Shown piece by piece: positions 40,906-49,179 of a stretch of 49,179 nt of DNA. Every line of letters starts with the position of its first letter. The first letter of the stretch is position 1. This stretch comes from Gammaproteobacteria bacterium (lineage in GTDB: Bacteria; Pseudomonadota; Gammaproteobacteria; Chromatiales; Chromatiaceae): NCBI GenBank assembly GCA_009908845.1, contig JAAAOQ010000051.1, positions 1 through 49,179 of the forward strand, read 5' to 3'. The notes below the pieces were generated by a model. That model ran no database searches and was not told where the DNA came from. It saw only the letters and a program-made list of their open reading frames with translations. The position numbers and the translations under genes were made by a program.

Positions 40906-42417
40906 CTAAGCCGTCAGCGCTCGCTCCTGGCTGCCGCGCGCATCGATCGCTTCCTGATAGAAGTCCTGATAACGCTGCGCGCTGGCCTCCCAGCTCAGGT
41001 CTTGGACCATCCCTGTGCGCATCAGCTGGCGCCAGCTGTCTGGGGCGTCGCGGTAGAGCGCTAGAGCACGCTCGATCGCGGCCCAGAGGGCGTCGGTATT
41101 GGCCTCGTCGAATAGGAAGCCGGTCGCCTGCCCGTTGCTGAGGGTGTTGGCGTTGGTGTCGACGATGGTGTCGGCCAATCCACCGGTTCGCCGGGCGATC
41201 GGAACGGTGCCGTAGCGCAGACTGTACATCTGATTCAGACCGCAGGGCTCGAAGCGAGACGGCATCAAGAAGATGTCGCTGCCGGCCTCGATGAGGTGGG
41301 CGCGTGACTCGTCATAGCCAATGCGCACGCTCAGCTGTGCAGGATGGCGGGCAGCCTGCTCGAGGAGGCGCTGTTGCAGTGAGCGGTCGCCTTCGCCCTG
41401 CATGACGATCTGCAGGTCTCCGCGCTCCAGCAGCTTCGGCAGCAGGTCCAGGATCAGGTCGATCCCCTTCTGCTCGACGAGCCGGCCAATATGGCCCAGA
41501 ACGATGCTGTGCTCGTCATGCGGCAGGTCGAAGAGGCGCTGCAGCGCGAGCTTGTTACTGGTCTTCAGTTCCAGGCTGTCGCGGTCGTAACGCTGCACTA
41601 GGCTGACGTCCCGGCTTGGGTCCCACTGGCGATAATCGACCCCGTTCAGGATGCCCCTGAAGCGACTGCCGAGCTGCCGCAGCAGCCCGTCGAGGCCGCA
41701 GCCGAAGGCGCTGGTCCGAGCCTCGTCGGCATAGGTTGGGCTCACGGTGTTGGTGCGGTCGGCAAAGACGATGCCGCCCTTGAGAAACGACATCCGTTGA
41801 TGGAACTCGACTGCGCCGATCGACCAGAGGGCGGGAGGCAGCGCCAACCGGTCGAACGTGGCCCGGTCGAACAGCCCTTGATAAGCCACATTGTGCACCG
41901 TGAAGATGGTTGCAGGCCGCTCCTCGTAGCGGTCGAGGAACACCGGTGCGAGCCCGGTCTGCCAATCGTTGCAGTGCAGGACCTCGGGACGCCAGTCGAT
42001 GGTCGGCAGCCCGAGTGAGACCCGCGCTAGCACGCGCGCGAAAAGCAAGAAGCGCTCGGGGTTATCGCCCCAGTCGTGGCCGCTGACATCGGTATACGGG
42101 TTGCCCTCGCGACAGAAGTAGGCCGGGGCATCGACGAGATAGACCGGCAGGTCGCGATCTGGCAGCAGACCGCCGAGGAGCGTGACCGGTCCCTGGGTAT
42201 TCTTCAATCCGAGCTCGCTGAGCACCCGCAGCTCGCGCACCAAGCGCTTGGCCTGCGGGTAGGCGGGCAGGATCAGCCGCGCATCATGCCCTAGCTCACG
42301 CAGCGCGGTGGGGAGGCTGGCGGCAACATCGGCGAGGCCGCCAGTCTTGATCAACGGGTGGGCTTCGCTGCTGGCGAACAATATGGCTTGGCCATCGCGA
42401 GCGCTTGCAGAGGTCAT
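40906..42417 (-). CDS. glgA: Glycogen synthase GlgA (ADP-glucose type)
   Basis: GlgA adds glucosyl units from ADP-glucose to glycogen. The 503-residue GT5 protein starts with the donor-binding segment FASSEAHPLIKTGGLADVAASLP (KTGGL motif) and has TIFTVHNVAYQG, the FVLGHIGRLVEQKG-like start of the second Rossmann domain (SIVLGHIGRLVEQKGIDL) and SRFEPCGLNQMYSLRYGTVPI with the catalytic Glu. It is divergent from zwf across 121 bp. Glycogen storage fits a carbon-fixing organism. Confidence 0.96.
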   Translation of the reverse strand: MTSASARDGQAILFASSEAHPLIKTGGLADVAASLPTALRELGHDARLILPAYPQAKRLVRELRVLSELGLKNTQGPVTLLGGLLPDRDLPVYLVDAPAYFCREGNPYTDVSGHDWGDNPERFLLFARVLARVSLGLPTIDWRPEVLHCNDWQTGLAPVFLDRYEERPATIFTVHNVAYQGLFDRATFDRLALPPALWSIGAVEFHQRMSFLKGGIVFADRTNTVSPTYADEARTSAFGCGLDGLLRQLGSRFRGILNGVDYRQWDPSRDVSLVQRYDRDSLELKTSNKLALQRLFDLPHDEHSIVLGHIGRLVEQKGIDLILDLLPKLLERGDLQIVMQGEGDRSLQQRLLEQAARHPAQLSVRIGYDESRAHLIEAGSDIFLMPSRFEPCGLNQMYSLRYGTVPIARRTGGLADTIVDTNANTLSNGQATGFLFDEANTDALWAAIERALALYRDAPDSWRQLMRTGMVQDLSWEASAQRYQDFYQEAIDARGSQERALTA

Positions 42418-42538
42418 GGGTCTTGGTGTCCGAAATCAACATGGGATGCAGTCAAGACCTGCACAGCGGATCTTGTGACGCCGGCAAGACTCTCCAACTG
42501 AAGCTAGCATAAATTCTGTTTTCCGGAGGGATACCCTA

Positions 42539-44014
42539 ATGAAGGAACCCTGTACGCTGGTGATCTTCGGTTCGACTGGCAATCTCGCTCAGATCAAGCT
42601 GCTGCCGGCGCTCTATCACCTCGAGCTCGCCGGTCATCTGCCCCCATCGGTTCGCATCCTGGGCTTCGGTCGGCGTGACTGGAGCGACGCGCGTTGGCGC
42701 GACGAGGTGCGCGGCTGGGTGGAGCAGTCTGCCCGTGGTGCGCTCGATGAATCGGCCCTAGGGCGCTTGCTCGAGCGGCTTTACTTCGTTGAAGGCGACC
42801 TCAGCGACGAGGCCGGATATGAGCGATTGGCGCAGCGCTTGCGCGGGGATGAAGGGTTTCCGCGCAATCTGATCTTCTACCTCGCCATCGCGCCGGCGCA
42901 GTATCAGCCGACGGTCGATGGGCTCGCCGCGCAGGGCCTGAACCAGCAAGACGATGGCTGGTCCCGGCTCGTCGTCGAGAAGCCATTCGGCTATGACCTG
43001 GAGAGCGCCGAGATCCTCGATCGACAACTGCGCCGCCACTTCGACGAGGAGCAGATCTACCGGATCGATCACTACCTCGGTAAGAGCACGGTGCAGAACC
43101 TGTTGGTCTTCCGGTTCGCCAACCTCTTTCTCGAACCGCTCTGGAATCGGAACTATATCGATCACGTTCAGATCACCCATGCGGAAGGCCGCGGGATCGG
43201 CAGCCGCGCTGGGTTTTACGATGGGGTCGGAGCCCTTCGGGACATGATCCAGAGTCATCTGCTGCAGATGCTCACGCTCGTCGCGATGGAGCCACCGCCG
43301 AGCCTCGATGCCGAGGCCCTACGCGACGAGAAGGTCAAGGTGCTGCGATCGATCCGCCCGATCAGCCGGCAGGCGGTTCACGCCCATGCCTTCCGCGCCC
43401 AATACCGGGCCGGCGAGGTCGATGGCGAGCCGGTGCCCGGCTATTTGGACGAGCCTGGTATCGATCCGCAGAGTGCCACCGAGACCTATGCCGCGCTCAA
43501 GCTCTACATCGACAACTGGCGCTGGCGCAACGTTCCCTTCTACCTGCGCACCGGCAAGCGGCTGGGCGAGACCAACTCACTGATCAGTATCCGCTTTCGT
43601 CATCCGCCGCAGCAGCTCTTCCACGATACCCCGATCGAGCAGCTCAAGCCGAACTGGCTGCTGATCAATATTCAACCCAGGGAATGCATCCGAATGGAGC
43701 TCCAGGTCAAAGAAGCCGGGCTCGAGATGCGCAGTGTGACCGAGCGGCTCGATGCCAGCACCTGTTTCATCGGCAGCGAGCAGATCGATGCCTACGAGGC
43801 GCTGTTGCTCGATATCCTCGAAGGCGATCATTCGCTGTTCCTACGTTACGATGAGGTCAACTACGCTTGGCGTATCGTCGACCCGGTGCTCAAGCTCTGG
43901 TCCACCGAGCGCCACTACATCCACACCTATCCGGCCGGATCTTGGGGGCCGGCAGAGGCGGGCCGTTTGTTCGACAAAGAGGATCAGGACTGGCGCAACG
44001 ACCTCGACGACTGA
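42539..44014 (+). CDS. zwf: Glucose-6-phosphate 1-dehydrogenase
   Basis: Zwf oxidises glucose 6-phosphate to 6-phosphogluconolactone with NADP(+), entering the oxidative pentose phosphate pathway. The 491-residue protein has the dinucleotide motif [34 protein letters not shown], the substrate/catalytic motif [15 protein letters not shown] and [11 protein letters not shown]. The nucleotide motif has GSTGNLAQ in place of the more common GASGDLA, a mild variant. GGAGGG lies upstream of the ATG. It is followed by pgi 188 nt later, and glgA is divergent. Confidence 0.97.
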   Translation: MKEPCTLVIFGSTGNLAQIKLLPALYHLELAGHLPPSVRILGFGRRDWSDARWRDEVRGWVEQSARGALDESALGRLLERLYFVEGDLSDEAGYERLAQRLRGDEGFPRNLIFYLAIAPAQYQPTVDGLAAQGLNQQDDGWSRLVVEKPFGYDLESAEILDRQLRRHFDEEQIYRIDHYLGKSTVQNLLVFRFANLFLEPLWNRNYIDHVQITHAEGRGIGSRAGFYDGVGALRDMIQSHLLQMLTLVAMEPPPSLDAEALRDEKVKVLRSIRPISRQAVHAHAFRAQYRAGEVDGEPVPGYLDEPGIDPQSATETYAALKLYIDNWRWRNVPFYLRTGKRLGETNSLISIRFRHPPQQLFHDTPIEQLKPNWLLINIQPRECIRMELQVKEAGLEMRSVTERLDASTCFIGSEQIDAYEALLLDILEGDHSLFLRYDEVNYAWRIVDPVLKLWSTERHYIHTYPAGSWGPAEAGRLFDKEDQDWRNDLDD

Positions 44015-44202
44015 TTGGCTGGCAGGGTGGAGCGATGGAGGGCATCGGCATGACGCCTTGCTGCCGCTGCATGTCTCACAAGATGCTGCTGCAAAGCCGT
44101 AGCGATGAAGCCCGTCCGCGCCGAAGCGCCGCGCGGCATTGCGTCGGGTCGTGGCGTACAATCTTCGGGTTTTCAACCCCCGGCTGAGTGAGGTCAGGCC
44201 TC

Positions 44203-45843
44203 ATGGCAAGTGTTCATACGACCCCTGAATGGCAAGCCCTCGAGGGGCATTGGCAGCAGGTGCGCGCGATCCAGATGCGCGATCTATTCGCCGACGATCC
44301 CGGCCGTGCCGAACGGATGACCCTCGACGCGGCCGGGCTGCATCTCGACTTCTCAAAGCATCGCGTTACCGATGAGACGCTGAGGCTGCTGTTCGACTTG
44401 GCTCGGGCCGTGGGGCTTGAGCAGTGGCGCGACCGGATGCTCAGCGGTGAGCATATCAATGTCACCGAGGATCGCGCGGTGCTGCATACGGCGCTGCGCA
44501 ATCCGGCCGGCGAGCATCTCTACGTTGACGGCGAGGATGTGATGCCGGGCATCGAAGCCGTGCTGACCCGGATGCAAGACTTCTGCGACCGCGTCCGCTC
44601 CGGTGAATGGAAGGGACATACTGGCAAGGCCGTTACCGATGTCGTCAACATCGGGATCGGTGGCTCCAACCTCGGACCGAAGATGGTCTGTGAGGCATTG
44701 CGGCCCTATCAAGCCGAGCAGCTTCGTCCGCATTTTGTCTCCAATGTCGACGGCACACATTTCGCTGAGACGGTTCGCAGCCTGAACCCGGAGACAACCC
44801 TGTTCATCGTCGCCTCCAAGACCTTTACCACGCTCGAGACCATGACCAACGCACAGAGCGCAAGGCGCTGGCTGGTCGATGCGCTCGGTGACGAGAAGGC
44901 GGTGCGCAACCACTTCGTCGCGGTCTCGACCAACAGCGAGAAGGTGGCCGAATTCGGCATCGACACCGATCAGATGTTCGAATTCTGGGACTGGGTCGGT
45001 GGCCGTTACTCGCTCTGGTCGGCGATTGGGCTGCCGATCGCGATCGCGATCGGGTTCGATCGGTTTGGCGAGCTATTGGCCGGCGCGCATGCGATGGACC
45101 AGCATTTCCGCTCAGCACCGCTGGAGCAGAACCTGCCGGTGATCCTGGCCCTCCTCGGGGTCTGGTACATCGACTTCGCCGGGGCCAAGACCCATGCGAT
45201 CCTGCCCTACGACCAATACCTGAAATACTTTCCCGCCTACCTCCAGCAGGGCGACATGGAGAGCAACGGCAAGCATGTCACCCGTGACGGTGTGGCCGTC
45301 GACTACAGTACCGGCCCGGTGGTTTGGGGAGAGCCCGGCACCGACGGGCAGCACGCGTTCTATCAGCTCATCCATCAGGGCACTGAGCTGATCCCGTGCG
45401 ACTTCATTGCTCCGATTCGGAGCCATAATCCGATCGGCACCCATCACAGCCTGCTGATGGCGAACTGTTTCGCGCAGACTGAGGCACTGATGCGCGGTCG
45501 CACGCTCGAGGAGGCCAAGACCGAGATGCTCGCGGCCGGGCATGCCGAGGCCGAGGCGGAGCGGTTGGCGCCGCATCGGCAGTTCGACGGCAACCGGCCG
45601 AGCAGCACGATCCTACTCGAGCAGCTCACCCCGGAGAGTCTGGGTGCGCTGATCGCGCTCTACGAGCACAAGATCTTCACCCAAGGCGCCATCTGGGGAA
45701 TCAACTCCTTCGACCAGTGGGGCGTCGAGCTCGGTAAGAAGCTCGCCAACGTGATCATCGGCGAACTCGAGGCGGGGGAGGTCACCGAACCGCACGATAC
45801 CTCCACCACCGCATTGCTGCGGTACTTCCTCGCGCGCAGCTAG
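44203..45843 (+). CDS. pgi: Glucose-6-phosphate isomerase
   Basis: Pgi interconverts glucose and fructose 6-phosphates. The 546-residue length is typical. Family marks are [16 protein letters not shown], the [11 protein letters not shown] phosphate loop, [27 protein letters not shown] with the catalytic Glu, [11 protein letters not shown] and [16 protein letters not shown] with the catalytic Lys. The ATG at 44203 is preferred over the frame's GTG at 44188. With zwf and glgA it forms a hexose-phosphate node between the Calvin cycle, storage and the pentose phosphate route. Confidence 0.97.
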   Translation: MASVHTTPEWQALEGHWQQVRAIQMRDLFADDPGRAERMTLDAAGLHLDFSKHRVTDETLRLLFDLARAVGLEQWRDRMLSGEHINVTEDRAVLHTALRNPAGEHLYVDGEDVMPGIEAVLTRMQDFCDRVRSGEWKGHTGKAVTDVVNIGIGGSNLGPKMVCEALRPYQAEQLRPHFVSNVDGTHFAETVRSLNPETTLFIVASKTFTTLETMTNAQSARRWLVDALGDEKAVRNHFVAVSTNSEKVAEFGIDTDQMFEFWDWVGGRYSLWSAIGLPIAIAIGFDRFGELLAGAHAMDQHFRSAPLEQNLPVILALLGVWYIDFAGAKTHAILPYDQYLKYFPAYLQQGDMESNGKHVTRDGVAVDYSTGPVVWGEPGTDGQHAFYQLIHQGTELIPCDFIAPIRSHNPIGTHHSLLMANCFAQTEALMRGRTLEEAKTEMLAAGHAEAEAERLAPHRQFDGNRPSSTILLEQLTPESLGALIALYEHKIFTQGAIWGINSFDQWGVELGKKLANVIIGELEAGEVTEPHDTSTTALLRYFLARS

Positions 45844-46055
45844 AGCGCGTCTGATCAAGCGCGGCTGGCCAATAAGCCCGAGGGGGATCAGTGCGGCCCG
45901 GCCGGACGATGAGATCGTCCTGCGCCTCTTATTTGCCGAGCCTTGACCGGCTAGAATGCGCGGGAACCCAGCCCTCGGCCGTCGCTGCCCGCTCAGCATG
46001 CGCCCGAGGTCGGCTGCCGCGCACAGCAGGTGTTTCTGAATCGAGGACCGCATCG

Positions 46056-46541
46056 ATGAGCCAAGAAAGCGACTTCCATTACCTCCGCCATTCGCCGCTG
46101 ACCACGGGCCTGACCGACGACCAGGTTCATGCGTTGGCGGGGATCGCCTTTTGCCGGCAGCTCGCCGACCAGGAGGTCTTGATCACCGAGGGCAACGTCG
46201 AGCACGCCCTGCACATCATCGCCGAGGGGGCAATCGCCGTGACGCGCGATCTCGGCAAGGGCGAGTTCACCACCATCCATGTGCTGCGTACCGGCGACCT
46301 CGCCGGTGAGATGGGCTTCATCAGCGGCCAGCCGCATACCGCCACCCTGCGCTCGCTGGGCCGAACCCAGGTCTGCAGCCTCGAGCGCGAGGCCTTCGAG
46401 ACCCTGCTCGACAAGGACCCCTGGCTGGTCTACCGGGTGATGTGCAACATCATCCATGTCAGCCAAGACATCCTGCGCCGGATGAATGCGCAGTACGTCG
46501 AGCTGACCAAATATGTGCACCGCTCGCACGCGGTGTTCTGA
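46056..46541 (+). CDS. Stand-alone cyclic nucleotide-binding-like domain protein
   Basis: This 161-residue protein is essentially one CRP-type beta-barrel domain with a C-terminal helix and no DNA-binding domain. LITEGNVEHALHIIAEGAIAVTRD and TGDLAGEMGFISGQPHTATLRSLGRTQVCSLERE are the cNMP-domain blocks. The phosphate-binding cassette reads GEMGFISGQPHTA; the Arg that normally contacts the cyclic phosphate is replaced by His, so nucleotide binding is doubtful. The ATG at 46056 has GAGGA upstream, and the open frame to 45891 has no support. It might regulate an unknown partner protein. Confidence 0.82.
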   Translation: MSQESDFHYLRHSPLTTGLTDDQVHALAGIAFCRQLADQEVLITEGNVEHALHIIAEGAIAVTRDLGKGEFTTIHVLRTGDLAGEMGFISGQPHTATLRSLGRTQVCSLEREAFETLLDKDPWLVYRVMCNIIHVSQDILRRMNAQYVELTKYVHRSHAVF

Positions 46542-46621
46542 GGTTCGGCGCCCCTGGTCACCGTGGCGATCAGGCGTGTGCCAGCTGGCGAGCCCCTTCT
46601 GGGCCACTAGCGGCATTGTTT

Positions 46622-46646
46622 GGAGCGCGCCCTCGTGGCGCGCTCC
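46622..46646 (+). terminator. 10-bp perfect hairpin after the cNMP-like gene
   Basis: GGAGCGCGCC (46622-46631) pairs perfectly with GGCGCGCTCC (46637-46646) around the 5-nt loop CTCGT, 81 nt after the stop codon at 46541. No T-run follows, so it may be a U-less terminator or an RNA stabiliser. The rest of the 302-bp gene-free stretch 46542-46843 shows nothing else I recognise. Confidence 0.5.
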
Positions 46647-46843
46647 GGCAGGCTCGGCCCCGTCCGAGCGGGTGGCCCTGAGCGCGTGCTCCTGGCTCAC
46701 TAATGCGTTGCATCGGCTGCTAGTCGCTGGCTGAGCACCCTGATCCGGCCTGGCATCCGGTGCCGATCGAGGCGCCCTTGCTATTCATCCCAGGTGCCTT
46801 GCTGCATAACGGACGGCGCTGTAGGCCGGCCGATTGAGAGGCG

Positions 46844-47188
46844 GTGACAAAGGCTGGCCAGCTCGATCCAGTCCGCTATCGCGCGCTCTATCGGCGCCGT
46901 CTGCTGCCGCTGCTGCGCTTGGTCTACTACGACCCCTATGCCGAATGCCGCAATACGGAGCATATGGTCGGTTCGCTCTCGTTACGGGTGCGCCCATTGC
47001 TGCAGGGCAACGCGGACAGGCCGCAGCTCTTTGCGCCGGCATGCTACGCCGAGCCCGGCGACGACCTCGGTGACTGCCGCCTCTATAGCGTCGTCGCCTG
47101 GGACCCGACCTCCTGGCCGGGCAATGACTTCTGGGCCCGCGCGCGCGTCACCGACGATTGGGGGGCAGGGCCGCCGCGAGCGACCTGA
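46844..47188 (+). CDS. Hypothetical small protein, possibly a gene remnant
   Basis: A GTG start with GAGAGG 2 nt upstream opens a 114-residue frame rich in Arg, Leu and aromatic residues (RYRALYRRRLLPLLRLVYYDPYAEC, VVAWDPTSWPGNDFW). It has no signal peptide or membrane segment, and I recognise no family. Its stop overlaps an ATG (TGATG at 47186-47190) that opens a second short frame. The two might be coupled small genes or parts of a decayed longer one. The spacing of the ribosome-binding site is very tight. Reality of the gene is uncertain. Confidence 0.35.
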   Translation: MTKAGQLDPVRYRALYRRRLLPLLRLVYYDPYAECRNTEHMVGSLSLRVRPLLQGNADRPQLFAPACYAEPGDDLGDCRLYSVVAWDPTSWPGNDFWARARVTDDWGAGPPRAT

Positions 47189-47331
47189 TGCGCGTCATCA
47201 CCGGCGTCGAGGGGCACTACGACGCCCAGTCCTGTCTCCCGCCGCGGCCTTATCCGACCTGGGAGGCGCGGCCCAGGATCGGGGCACGCGGCTGCGGATC
47301 GTGGATCGGTTGTGCGTATTGTCTTGACTGA
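47188..47331 (+). CDS. Hypothetical 47-residue Cys-containing ORF coupled to the previous one
   Basis: The ATG shares a base with the preceding stop (TGATG). The short product has CLPPRPYPTWEARPRIGARGC-like sequence ending WIGCAYCLD, with four cysteines, two of them as CxxC. No family is recognised. It may be the out-of-frame tail of the preceding gene after a frameshift. It is reported because the overlap is characteristic of translational coupling, but evidence for a real protein is slight. Confidence 0.2.
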   Translation: MRVITGVEGHYDAQSCLPPRPYPTWEARPRIGARGCGSWIGCAYCLD

Positions 47332-47455
47332 GGTGGTGTTCGCGATCGCCGATTGGTCGCCGGGGCGGCGGTTCCTGGCGCCGTTCTGTGCCGAGGTCGC
47401 GGGCGGCTCGAGCTGACCGGAGGGCGTCGCCCTGCGCATCACGCCCATGCCGACA

Positions 47456-49009
47456 TCAGCGAATCGCCAGGGTTTCCGTCTCAAAACCGACCACCCGCCG
47501 CTGCTCGCGGCTGAACTCGACGCCGATCAGATGGATCGGCTGGCCGGCGTCGCCGTACTGGTCGGCATAGCCGCGAGCCTTGATCTGCTGCAAGGCCGCC
47601 CCCTCGGGCTCGAGTTCGACGACCTTGAACTCGAACAGATAGACCTGGCCGTTAAAGCGCAAGGCCAGATCCAAGCGCCCGGCGTTGCTCGCTTCTTCCG
47701 GCGTCAGGTCCAGCCCCAGGCTGGCGAAATAGGCATAGAAGACGCTTGCGTAATAGCCCTCGTACTGGGCGATCGGGTTGTTGCGATACCAGTCGTGCGG
47801 GATGCTGGCGAAGAAGGCGGTGAAGAGCTGTTCGAGCCCGGCGAAGTCGTTGGCGAGCAGTAGCCGGTGCAACGAGCGGCGATGGCGTACCGACTCGCTG
47901 CCCGCCGCTGTCCAGGCCTCGAGCAGGGCGCTGTTGAGGCTCTGGTAGACCTCTTGATTAGGATAGCGCAGCCGGTAGAAGTACATGCCGCTGAGGAACT
48001 CCTCCTCGGCGATGGTCAGGTAGCCGGTCTGCCACAGCAGCGCCTCGGTGGTCATGTGGCCGACATCGAAGGCCGAGAGCAAGGCGGTATCGGTCTCGAG
48101 CTGGCCGAGCCGCGGCAGCCAGGTCTGGCGCTCGGTCAGGGTCTCGATCAGGAAGCTCGGCGAGCCGGTCTCGAACCACCAAGCACGGAATTTGCGCACA
48201 TCGAACAACAGCAGCAGATCGAACGGGTTGTAGACCGCCTCACCGGTCCAGTTGTAGCCGTTGTACCAGGCGCGGATCTGCTCGCGGTCCAGTCCTTCGA
48301 GTTCCGGAGCGAAGACCTGATCCAGGTCGGTCTCGGTATAGCCGCAGATAGCCGAGTAGCGGGCATCGACCGTGATGTCTTTCAGGTTATTGAGCCCCGA
48401 GAACAGGCTGACCTTGCTGAACTTGCTCACCCCAGTCAGGAAGGCGAAGCGGAGATGGGCATCGGAATCCTTGATCACCGAGTAGAGATTGCGCAAGCCG
48501 TCGCGCATCATCCGCGCGTTCTCGGCGTCGCGCAGGTTGTCGAGGATCGGCTTGTCGTACTCGTCGATCAGCACCACGACGCGCTCGCCGGTCTCGGCGT
48601 GGATGTTGCGGATCAGCTCGGCGAAACAACCGCCGACGCTGGGCTGGGTGCAGCGCTGGCCGAGCGCCTGCTGATTGATCTCGAGCTGCTCGCGGATCTT
48701 GATCTCTAGCTCGGCGGGATTGCGCACGATGCCGCCGCCGAAGCTGAAGCGGATCACCGGAGAGCGGCGCGACCAATCCCAACGCGCCTGAGCTTCTAGC
48801 CCCTCGAAGAGGGCCTGATTGCCGCTGAACAGTTCGGCGAGCGTATCCAGGAACAGGCTCTTGCCAAAACGGCGCGGGCGCGACAGGAAGTAGTACTTGC
48901 CCTCGTCGATCAGCCGCAGCGCGAAGCCGGTCTTGTCGACGTAGTAGTAACCGCCCTCGCGGATCTCGCGGAAGGTCTGGATACCGATGGGCAGGCGCTG
49001 GCGGGACAT
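47456..49009 (-). CDS. AAA-ATPase-like protein with C-terminal PD-(D/E)XK nuclease-type domain
   Basis: The 517-residue protein starts PIGIQTFREIREGGYYYVDKT, followed by a P-loop-like FLSRPRRFGKSLFLDTLAELF and a Walker B region VVVLIDEYDKPILDNL. This is the AAA-ATPase-like family (commonly with DUF1703). Near the C-terminus AGRLDLALRFNGQVYLFEFKVV matches the D-...-ExK core of PD-(D/E)XK nucleases. Such genes are often present in many copies per genome and vary between strains, but their function is not established. A defence or mobile-element role has been guessed for the family. The gene is complete with a good start. Confidence 0.88.
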   Translation of the reverse strand: MSRQRLPIGIQTFREIREGGYYYVDKTGFALRLIDEGKYYFLSRPRRFGKSLFLDTLAELFSGNQALFEGLEAQARWDWSRRSPVIRFSFGGGIVRNPAELEIKIREQLEINQQALGQRCTQPSVGGCFAELIRNIHAETGERVVVLIDEYDKPILDNLRDAENARMMRDGLRNLYSVIKDSDAHLRFAFLTGVSKFSKVSLFSGLNNLKDITVDARYSAICGYTETDLDQVFAPELEGLDREQIRAWYNGYNWTGEAVYNPFDLLLLFDVRKFRAWWFETGSPSFLIETLTERQTWLPRLGQLETDTALLSAFDVGHMTTEALLWQTGYLTIAEEEFLSGMYFYRLRYPNQEVYQSLNSALLEAWTAAGSESVRHRRSLHRLLLANDFAGLEQLFTAFFASIPHDWYRNNPIAQYEGYYASVFYAYFASLGLDLTPEEASNAGRLDLALRFNGQVYLFEFKVVELEPEGAALQQIKARGYADQYGDAGQPIHLIGVEFSREQRRVVGFETETLAIR

Positions 49010-49064
49010 GGGCCTCTCCTGAGCGGGCCGTGAGAAGAGACAGCAGTCTAGCGCGCTCGCCCGC

Positions 49065-49179
49065 TCACCCTGGCTCCGACACCTCCTTTAAGCGCAGCGC
49101 AGAGACCGCGGCGGCGAGTGAGGCGACACCAAGCACCAGGATGACAAAGGCGGTGCCATAGAGATCGCCGAGCACGCCG
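49065..49179 (-). CDS. C-terminal end of a probable membrane transporter (partial)
   Basis: Read on the minus strand from the window edge, the frame GVLGDLYGTAFVILVLGVA continues with Ala/Leu-rich hydrophobic residues, then a short basic/acidic tail ending VSEPG and a TGA stop at 49067-49065. One last membrane helix followed by a brief cytoplasmic tail, with GDLYG just before it, suggests a major-facilitator-type transporter. Only about 37 residues are visible, so the family is a guess. Confidence 0.5.
   Translation of the reverse strand, partial: GVLGDLYGTAFVILVLGVASLAAAVSALRLKEVSEPG

Noticed and set aside
44035..44187. Short plus-strand frame with CCRC ahead of pgi
   Set aside because: About 50 codons with a weak ribosome-binding site and no family pattern; more likely the untranslated region between zwf and pgi.
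1..49179. CRISPR array or long phased repeats
   Set aside because: No series of equal repeats with unique spacers was found. The only regular repeats are inside coding sequence (CsoS2, the sulfur-globule-type protein, the polA start).

Overview
The window looks like chromosomal DNA of a GC-rich, autotrophic, sulfur-oxidising gammaproteobacterium, most likely a purple sulfur bacterium (Chromatiaceae or close relative). This rests on four things: a complete alpha-carboxysome operon with form IA RubisCO, a Gly/Pro/Tyr-rich protein of sulfur-globule type, a DsrC/TusE-family sulfur-relay protein, and a pilT/pyrC'-pyrB-pyrR-ruvX-algH-tonB-gshB block matching the gene order known from Pseudomonas and relatives. 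No photosynthesis gene is visible, so the phototrophic assignment is inference.

Layout. 1-3387: a cytochrome bd-type oxidase subunit I gene (minus strand) that stops early beside an inverted repeat, then a secreted DUF4139 protein. 3388-14746: the carboxysome locus. A regulatory region with an FNR-like palindrome and a CbbR-type inverted repeat precedes cbbL, cbbS, csoS2, csoS3 (csoSCA), csoS4A, csoS4B, three csoS1 genes, a bacterioferritin-like gene, an acRAF-like gene, a small disordered protein with a near-C-terminal Trp (candidate McdB-like factor) and a LysR regulator (CbbR). 14760-17693: purK-purE, then pilT. 17759-24936 (minus): a tightly overlapping set of pseudo-dihydroorotase, pyrB, pyrR, ruvX, algH, tonB, apbE and gshB. 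25033-27117: a hairpin-rich spacer and an overlapping HlyD-like/TolC-like pair without a visible pump. 27169-33876 (minus): polA, rsmE, a DUF423 membrane protein, a thioredoxin-like/HEAT-repeat protein, a DsrC-like protein, a DUF302 protein and a sulfur-globule-type protein. 34100-35538 (minus): hypB and hypA, without hydrogenase structural genes. 35677-36214: tRNA-Lys(CUU) and tRNA-Glu(CUC). 36479-40881: pcnB, folK, panB, panC, panD. 40906-45843: glgA divergent from zwf-pgi (glycogen, oxidative pentose phosphate and hexose-phosphate interconversion). 46056-49179: a stand-alone cyclic-nucleotide-binding-like domain, two small unidentified ORFs, an AAA-ATPase/PD-(D/E)XK protein and the end of a probable membrane transporter.

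How the parts fit: the carboxysome operon fixes CO2 and is probably controlled by the downstream CbbR and by a redox-sensing FNR-family regulator. The sulfur-related genes suggest handling of reduced sulfur as electron donor. glgA/zwf/pgi are consistent with storing and remobilising fixed carbon. The remaining genes are mostly housekeeping (pyrimidine, purine, pantothenate, folate, glutathione, DNA polymerase I, rRNA methylation, mRNA polyadenylation). The least explained parts are the small McdB-like gene, the thioredoxin-HEAT/DsrC-like/DUF302 group, the pumpless TolC/HlyD pair and the hairpin-rich spacer before gshB. All family assignments come from reading the translated sequence; no database search was run.
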